Shown here: positions 31,539 through 35,189 of the stretch, one piece after another
Position numbering within the stretch: the stretch's first letter is position 1
Layout: every line of letters begins with the position of its first letter
Assembly: GCA_003225455.1 (NCBI GenBank)
Contig: QIAB01000023.1
Coordinates: 1,875-37,063, forward strand
DNA from: Acidobacteriota bacterium
GTDB lineage: Bacteria > Acidobacteriota > Terriglobia > Terriglobales > Acidobacteriaceae
Direction: 5' to 3'
DNA: 35,189 bases
Program-made: the position numbers and the translations under genes
Notes under the pieces: model-generated
The model's input: the letters and a program-made list of their open reading frames with translations, nothing else
What the model was told of the DNA's origin: nothing
Database searches by the model: none

Positions 31539-31704
31539 TGGGTGGAGGAGATGAGATCTGTTGACAATAGTCTTTGACCGGAACCGCGTTCACGCTCAGG
31601 TACGTTGCGGTTCGCAGAGCCTCAGACTGCTCGTTGGATAATGCGAAGAGTTCATCGGCCAATTTCTTAGCCTGGTCTGCGGATGGAACATCTAGTACAT
31701 CTAG
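31507..31704 (-). pseudogene. Possible remnant of a small acidobacterial protein gene
   Basis: Read leftward, the frame gives SADQAKKLADELFALSNEQS followed by EALRTATYLSVNAVPVKDY. This resembles a common type of small acidobacterial protein (A..LA.EL..L...Q.EAL..A.Y). No ATG or GTG precedes the recognisable part and a stop lies just upstream at 31705-31707. The far end overlaps the RDD gene's 3' end out of phase. It may be a decayed fragment. The resemblance is from memory and weak. Confidence 0.3.
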
Positions 31705-31805
31705 TCACTTCAAACTACCAGCCATTCAGGGACACATTCTACGACGCCTTGAAGCAACGTTCGCGAATACTATACATTACGTATTACTCCTGATTACGCC
31801 CATCC

Positions 31806-31823
31806 TGCACAGGATTTGCACAG
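31806..31823 (+). promoter_or_regulatory. TGCACAG direct repeat, possible operator
   Basis: TGCACAG occurs at 31806-31812 and 31817-31823, 11 bases apart, about one helical turn. It lies just upstream of the promoter-like region of the STAS gene. The protein that might bind is unknown. Confidence 0.35.
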
Positions 31824-31835
31824 CTTTTAAAGCCC

Positions 31836-31862
31836 TTGTGTGCTAAACATTTATGATATATT
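31836..31862 (+). promoter_or_regulatory. Possible promoter of the STAS gene
   Basis: TTGTGT (31836-31841) and TATATT (31857-31862) are separated by 15 bases, shorter than ideal, in the most AT-rich stretch of the region, 35 bases before the ATG. This is a weak motif match. Confidence 0.3.
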
Positions 31863-31897
31863 GCGGCGATTCAAAACCTCCGCCTAGGGGCGTTCCG

Positions 31898-32443
31898 ATG
31901 CCAAACGAAAGGAACGATTCTCTACGACCCGTAAAAAGGACTTGGCAAGAGATCGCAGAAGAAGCTTCCCACGAACAGGACTCTGCCAAACTGAAACAAC
32001 TCTCCGAAGAACTAGCATGCGCACTTGAGGAACGTGACAAGCGATTACATCCGCCCCGCCTTGCTGGACGTACAATTCCGACCGTGGAAAATACGCTTCA
32101 TGTCGAACGATTGGGGAATCTTAAGGGTCAGAGCGTGCTTTGTTTTAAAGGGCCGCTGACCGTGGAGAATGTCTCCCTGTTTCAGAGTGCGATCCGGCGC
32201 GAGGAAAGCTTCTCGACTGTAATTCTCGACTTGAGTGATGTTCCCTATATTGATTCAACCGCATTGGGAGCACTTATCTCTGCCTACGTTTCTCGTCAAA
32301 AGGTGGGAAGACGAGTAGTGCTCTCCGGCGCAAGCGAGCGAGTGTCGAAAATGCTCAAAGTCACTAGCGTAGAATCGCTTTTCCTCACGTTCCCGACGCT
32401 AGAGGATGCAATAGGCGGTCTTACTGGGGCTGGCGCAGCCTAG
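31898..32443 (+). CDS. STAS-domain protein (anti-sigma factor antagonist-like) with N-terminal helical module
   Basis: The 181-residue protein ends in a STAS domain (~65-180): VLCFKGPLTVENVSLFQSAI, VILDLSDVPYIDSTALGALI with Ser120/Thr121 where SpoIIAA-type antagonists are phosphorylated, and VVLSGASERVSKMLKVTSVE. Such proteins switch partners with an anti-sigma kinase. The N-terminal segment (residues 15-50: TWQEIAEEASHEQDSAKLKQ and LSEELACALEERDKRL) is a helical hairpin that recurs in a small protein 1 kb downstream. ATG 31898 (MPNERND) is chosen because CTAGGGG lies 8 bases upstream. No anti-sigma kinase or sigma factor is in the window; a lone receiver domain lies at 33.5 kb. Confidence 0.88.
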   Translation: MPNERNDSLRPVKRTWQEIAEEASHEQDSAKLKQLSEELACALEERDKRLHPPRLAGRTIPTVENTLHVERLGNLKGQSVLCFKGPLTVENVSLFQSAIRREESFSTVILDLSDVPYIDSTALGALISAYVSRQKVGRRVVLSGASERVSKMLKVTSVESLFLTFPTLEDAIGGLTGAGAA

Positions 32444-32456
32444 TCAAAAAAATGCT

Positions 32457-32807
32457 ATGCCAAGAGTACTCACGTGGGTGTCGGATAAACACCTTACGGG
32501 CTGGGCCTGTTCTAAGTGCGGCTGGACGTTTCCTCTTCCTTCGCTTCTGAGCGATCCTGAGGCAAAGAAGGCCTATGACAGACTCGCCTCGGCCAAATTC
32601 CAAAGACATGATTGTGCTGGGCACCGGCCCGTCGCGTCACTCGCTCCCGACAGCTTGATTAACCGTGCCAAAGGACTAGTGATGCGCGGCTTCAGCCCAA
32701 AGACGCGGCTGAGATTGCTGCAAGGGAGATCATGTTCGAGAACGACCATGATCCCGACATCGCCAGAAAGGTGCAGATTGAAGCACAAGACTTCCTGCGT
32801 CGAGTGA
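32457..32807 (+). CDS. Small zinc-finger-like protein, frameshifted
   Basis: The first ~80 residues, WVSDKHLTGWACSKCGWTFP and AKKAYDRLASAKFQRHDC, contain C18-x2-C21 and HDCAGH (H51, C53, H56), a plausible zinc site. After LVMRGFSPK the frame degenerates into an unlikely Arg/Ser-rich tail (TRLRLLQGRSCSRTTMIP). The adjacent frame continues sensibly as KDAAEIAAREIMFENDHDPD, so one A seems to be missing from the AAA at 32699-32701. Restored, the protein would have ~123 residues ending at 32827. It follows the STAS gene by 13 bases and may be co-transcribed. The function is unknown; I believe similar small proteins occur in acidobacteria. Confidence 0.65.
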   Translation: MPRVLTWVSDKHLTGWACSKCGWTFPLPSLLSDPEAKKAYDRLASAKFQRHDCAGHRPVASLAPDSLINRAKGLVMRGFSPKTRLRLLQGRSCSRTTMIPTSPERCRLKHKTSCVE

Positions 32808-32827
32808 AGGAGGGTGATCTGAGCTAA
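32699..32827 (+). pseudogene. Displaced C-terminus of the zinc-finger-like protein
   Basis: In the -1 frame the sequence reads KDAAEIAAREIMFENDHDPD, IARKVQIEAQDFLRRVKEGD and LS before TAA at 32825. This is an amphipathic helical tail with normal composition, unlike the tail in the upstream frame. It has no start signals of its own. Together with 32457-32698 it forms one gene broken by a single-base loss. Confidence 0.65.
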
Positions 32828-32997
32828 CCGTCACGCAGGCTTTAGGGTCACGTTTGCCGTGAACAGCAGAAATGGCTGCCAGCGGGCTACGGGCACGCAT
32901 TTGCACTTGATTCTTGGGAGCAAAATCGCTGACAATACGGCCCATCTTTTGTCTAAAAGATTTGCTCTGCGCCGTTGCCAGCGAATGGCGGAGGGCA

Positions 32998-33186
32998 ATG
33001 CAAGCCGAAAAGCGAGAGCGTTGGATGCGGCTCTGCGTGGAAGCCGCTGACGAGCAGGACTTGAACCGCTTGCTCAAACAAATTTCTGACATTAACCGTC
33101 TGCTACATGAAAAAGAAATGCGGCTCAGAAATGTGCGGCGAGAAGCAACGGGATATGTCGTCGAAGCCGAGAAAAAGGCGGGCTAG
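32998..33186 (+). CDS. Small helical-hairpin protein related to the STAS N-terminus
   Basis: The 62-residue protein, RERWMRLCVEAADEQDLNRL and LKQISDINRLLHEKEMRL, is predicted to be two amphipathic helices plus a charged tail. Its W..xx.EA..EQD....L pattern and the closing E...RL align without gaps, over the EQD-to-RL part, with residues 15-50 of the STAS protein 1 kb upstream. ATG 32998 is chosen for the fit and for GGAGG three bases upstream, which is rather close. The function is unknown; it may be a free-standing copy of a protein-interaction module. It is convergent with the small coiled-coil gene. Confidence 0.65.
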   Translation: MQAEKRERWMRLCVEAADEQDLNRLLKQISDINRLLHEKEMRLRNVRREATGYVVEAEKKAG

Positions 33187-33220
33187 GAAATCATTCGATG
33201 GACCCGCCGCTGACCTCCCC

Positions 33221-33412
33221 TCAATGACTGGTCAGTTCGTGTTCGGCTTCGAGTGCGGCTTGGTAATGAGCGATGGCCATATGCGCGGCTCGGATGTCGG
33301 CTTCGATGCGGTTGCGGTCCACCAAATCTCTGTTGTCTTCCATGATCTGCACGTTGAGTTCTCGCAGCCGATCTTCCAACCTGCGGATGTGCTCTCCTAG
33401 TGGGGTATCCAT
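33221..33412 (-). CDS. Small coiled-coil protein of unknown function
   Basis: The 63-residue protein (MDTPLGEHIRRLEDRLRELN, VQIMEDNRDLVDRNRIEADI, RAAHMAIAHYQAALEAEHEL) shows heptad-like spacing and is probably an antiparallel helical hairpin. ATG 33412 is favoured because the MDTPL...HIRRLEDRL start fits a family I have seen in acidobacteria. TGGAGG lies ~13 bases upstream, which is long, and an in-frame start at 33460 remains possible. It lacks any catalytic or metal-binding motif. It is convergent with the 62-residue helical protein; no partner is evident. Confidence 0.65.
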   Translation of the reverse strand: MDTPLGEHIRRLEDRLRELNVQIMEDNRDLVDRNRIEADIRAAHMAIAHYQAALEAEHELTSH

Positions 33413-33551
33413 ACGGAAGACTGACCTCCATTCGGAAATGAGAGAAGCGCCGCGCTGCAATAGCGATTAAAGATGCAGGGCCTGACTTTAGTTAGCCTGT
33501 CGCTATTTTGACAATCCCTTTGCCCCCTCCAGCGGAGTGCGCTATTCACAG

Positions 33552-33929
33552 TCAAGCGGCAACGTCGTAGAGCAAACTGCGGGCTTTGCCGACCACAACT
33601 GACGCGTGCTCAGACTTCGAGACTAACGAGGATACACCTACGGAACGAGCTTCCTCCGCAGAGAACACATCACTGTACTCGCTAAAGATAATGATCGGCA
33701 CCATAGGCATCAGACCTTTCAAAGCATGTGCAGCTTCTATGCCATTCATCACTGGCATTGAGAGGTCCATCACAATCAAATCAGGATGCAACTGCTGAGC
33801 CTTTTCAATCGCCTCCTGCCCGTTCTCTGCTTCTCCGCACACCTCAAAGTCGGCTTCGCGTTTAAATAGCTCACAGAGCGCCTGACGGATAAGCGCGTTC
33901 TCATCTACGATCAAGACGGCATTCGCCAT
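33552..33929 (-). CDS. Single-domain response regulator (receiver only)
   Basis: The 125-residue protein is one REC domain with no output domain. The acidic pocket is D9/E10 (VLIVDENALIRQAL), the phosphoacceptor D55 (DLIVMDLSMPVMNGIEAA), the switch Ser83 (IIIFSEYSD) and Lys105 (SLVSKSE). A ribosome-binding site (AGGGGG) lies ~7 bases before the ATG. Stand-alone receivers pass phosphoryl groups or bind partner proteins. No histidine kinase is adjacent. The sequence resembles NarL/FixJ-type receivers (AHALKGLMPMVPIIIFS), so it could be a shortened LuxR-type regulator that lost its HTH. Confidence 0.92.
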   Translation of the reverse strand: MANAVLIVDENALIRQALCELFKREADFEVCGEAENGQEAIEKAQQLHPDLIVMDLSMPVMNGIEAAHALKGLMPMVPIIIFSEYSDVFSAEEARSVGVSSLVSKSEHASVVVGKARSLLYDVAA

Positions 33930-33985
33930 CGGCAGACCCCCTGAGGATTGAGGCCAGCACCGCTCTAACGTCGCCGAGCTATTAC

Positions 33986-34240
33986 TTACACCTGTGCTCG
34001 GAAGGGGCTGGCATTTCCGAAAGCCGTTCTCAGGTCATGTCCATCGTAAAGCTCAACCCATTCGTGACCCTGTTGGCAAGAAGCCACTTTGACTCGCAGG
34101 TCTGAATACCCTTGTGGCGCGGTAAACGCAATCTTTCCCTGAGTACGAAATGGGCGGCGGTGATTGATGATTCCCTTACAGAAGGAACACACCCTGCCGT
34201 TTGATTTGAGGTAAAGGGTACTCGCTATGATGTTGTTCAT
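33986..34240 (-). CDS. Hypothetical small protein with possible zinc-binding site
   Basis: The 84-residue protein contains GRVCSFCKGIINH (C18-x2-C21) followed ~30 residues later by VASCQQGHEWVELYDGHD (C54, H58, H67). This could make a C2-HC or C2-CH metal site in a small beta-rich fold. The normal composition and distinct Cys/His spacing favour a real gene. The ATG lies after AGGCGAAC, a weak ribosome-binding site. It lies upstream of, and in the same direction as, the receiver gene (56 bases). The function is not recognised. Confidence 0.55.
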   Translation of the reverse strand: MNNIIASTLYLKSNGRVCSFCKGIINHRRPFRTQGKIAFTAPQGYSDLRVKVASCQQGHEWVELYDGHDLRTAFGNASPFRAQV

Positions 34241-34302
34241 AGTTCGCCCTATCAGTTTTTACGACTGTAAGCGGCGCATTTTAGAAGTGGCGAACGGCAA
34301 AT

Positions 34303-34566
34303 CTAATGCTTCGATTTGCTCTGTCTCTTCACTACGTGGGCGGTACGCTGAATGCGACTCTTAATGATCTCTTGCTCGTCGCGCGCCAAATCTGTCAGCT
34401 CCGCAATGTCGTGTTCGGTTGCGCCGCGAGGATGCAGCGCACAATCGGCGAATTTCAACCATCTCGCCCGGTTATCTGATCGCGGCCCGAGCGTGCTGGC
34501 CTCGTCTTCTGCCTGGTTCTTGCCAAGGTCCGGATGGATGTCGATGCTTAAGCGGGAATGTTGCAT
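34303..34566 (-). CDS. Hypothetical small protein
   Basis: The 87-residue protein begins MQHSRLSIDIHPDLGKNQAE; the SRLSIDIHPDL start resembles the beta strand of ribbon-helix-helix DNA-binding proteins. The rest (RARWLKFADCALHPRGATEH, DIAELTDLARDEQEIIKSRI, QRTAHVVKRQSKSKH) does not follow that fold: it is helical with a strongly basic end. It could be a diverged small regulator or a chimera after frame loss. It lies in the same direction as the next two leftward genes. The function is not recognised. Confidence 0.45.
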   Translation of the reverse strand: MQHSRLSIDIHPDLGKNQAEDEASTLGPRSDNRARWLKFADCALHPRGATEHDIAELTDLARDEQEIIKSRIQRTAHVVKRQSKSKH

Positions 34567-34955
34567 GACCGACCGCAGTTTGGCGTTGCCAACTACGATG
34601 CCATATCCCCTGCGAACGTTCGATCCCGTACATCTAGTATTACCGTTGTCTAACAGTCAGAGTCTCTCCATTTCCTCGAAAGCTAGCTCAAAAGCCGCGC
34701 CACAAGCCTGCGCGGGCGTAGCAGTCAAGTTGGAAGTACAGTGTTTCCTGTATCCTCAAGTCGTCCGCCTTGTCCAAAGTGCGGCGAACCCGGAAAAACA
34801 GATCGCTCGATAGCGGCATGAACGCGAATGAGGCGCATCCCAAAAGGGAATTCGGAAAGCCAGACCAAAGCTCGCCGACGAAGGCGCTGGTGTTTGCTGC
34901 TAAATGCGGCGTCACCGGAGTATCATCTTGTGGTCCTGGGAACATTCCTCCAGCT
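34567..34955. other. 389-base region without a confident gene
   Basis: No convincing gene is seen between two small divergent genes. A GTG-started frame at 34741-34821 encodes RPPCPKCGEPGKTDRS, a zinc-ribbon-like knuckle, in a 26-residue peptide whose TGA overlaps an ATG at 34818. That ATG is in frame with the following gene and could be its alternative start. Nothing else is recognisable. Confidence 0.4.
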
Positions 34956-35189
34956 ATGACTCGCAGACGCGGAAATCCGAATTGGGGACGGCCAGCTCGA
35001 CCCGTTCCCGCCGTTGCTACCGCGTTTGAAGTACAAGTTCGACGGTTGGGACTCACAAGGCAAACGTGTGCCGGTTCACGCGAGTTGCGCGGATGGTGTG
35101 AGCGCAATAAAAACCGCTGTTACATACCGGAATGGCTGCTTGAGGAGTGGGAAATTGCCGTAGACCCATACTTCAGTGGCGCGGCGTGA
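34956..35189 (+). CDS. Small conserved-looking protein of unknown function
   Basis: From ATG 34956 the protein has 77 residues: MTRRRGNPNWGRPARPVPAV then ATAFEVQVRRLGLTRQTCAG, LRGWCERNKNRCYIPEWLLE and EWEI. The NPNWG start, the FE.QVRRLGL helix and WCE.N.NRCYIPEWLL.EW form a pattern I associate with small acidobacterial proteins of unknown role; I know no function. In-frame starts at 34818 or 34770 would lengthen it with less regular sequence. It is complete, with its stop on the last base of the window. Confidence 0.6.
   Translation: MTRRRGNPNWGRPARPVPAVATAFEVQVRRLGLTRQTCAGSRELRGWCERNKNRCYIPEWLLEEWEIAVDPYFSGAA

Larger units (their letters stand above)
31539..31897. other. 359-base intergenic region before the STAS gene
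   Basis: No intact gene is seen between the RDD and STAS genes. It holds the possible leftward gene remnant (31541-31704), a TGCACAG direct repeat (31806-31823) and an AT-rich promoter-like segment (31836-31862). The remainder shows nothing recognisable. Confidence 0.6.

Noticed and set aside
34741-34821. 26-residue zinc-ribbon peptide gene (RPPCPKCGEPGKTDRS)
   Set aside because: Very short, GTG-started, without a ribosome-binding site; noted in the spacer entry but not called as a gene.
1-35189. CRISPR arrays, tRNA or rRNA genes
   Set aside because: No regularly spaced repeats, and no tRNA-like cloverleaf or rRNA signature was recognised in the gaps; a tRNAscan/Infernal run would settle this.

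Overview
The window looks like chromosomal DNA of a Gram-negative member of the Acidobacteriota (Terriglobia/Koribacter-like). This is an inference. It rests on a complete outer-membrane assembly set (an LptD-type protein, a SurA-like chaperone, TonB/ExbB/ExbD), a CarD regulator, a cdaA-cdaR-glmM operon, several small protein types I associate with that phylum, and families of short GC-rich intergenic repeats. I see no rRNA, tRNA, CRISPR array, insertion sequence or prophage.

Layout. 1-3.8 kb is accessory: the 3' end of a TPR protein, a stand-alone pyruvoyl-type histidine decarboxylase, and a divergent pair made of a three-cysteine (Gp37/Gp68, DUF5131) protein and its partner TcmP, whose sequence carries class I methyltransferase-like motifs. 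3.7-6 kb holds an acyl-CoA carboxylase carboxyltransferase and a small secreted protein. 6.2-9.2 kb is the c-di-AMP/peptidoglycan operon cdaA-cdaR-glmM, read leftward, divergent from carD. 10-11.6 kb has a four-helix-bundle gene flanked by repeats and an AI-2E-type permease. 11.6-16.8 kb runs rightward through ruvX, tgt, yajC, secD and secF (tRNA modification and Sec export). 17-20.5 kb is a TonB-ExbB-ExbD-ExbD-TPR lipoprotein operon ending in a clear terminator. 20.7-22.3 kb is a leftward membrane glycosyltransferase. 22.5-24.5 kb is biotin carboxylase plus biotin carrier protein. 24.6-30.2 kb is a leftward group lptD-larE-dsbA-like-surA-like. 30.4-35.2 kb has an RDD membrane protein and then a cluster of small regulatory or zinc-binding proteins (STAS, response regulator receiver, coiled coils).

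How the genes fit together. LptD has the cysteine pair typical of disulfide-bonded LptD, and it lies with a DsbA-family oxidase and a SurA-like PPIase, so the group reads as an outer-membrane-protein maturation unit with LarE inserted. The carboxylase is split: the carboxyltransferase lies about 17 kb from the biotin carboxylase and carrier genes.

Odd points. Three genes (TPR lipoprotein, glycosyltransferase, small zinc-finger protein) each appear to have lost one base, two of them in short A runs. These are either assembly errors or real lesions. A repeat element sits in frame inside tgt, and another supplies the last codons and stop of the glycosyltransferase. The strongest candidates for something undescribed are the DUF5131/TcmP pair and a helical module shared by two neighbouring small proteins near 32-33 kb.
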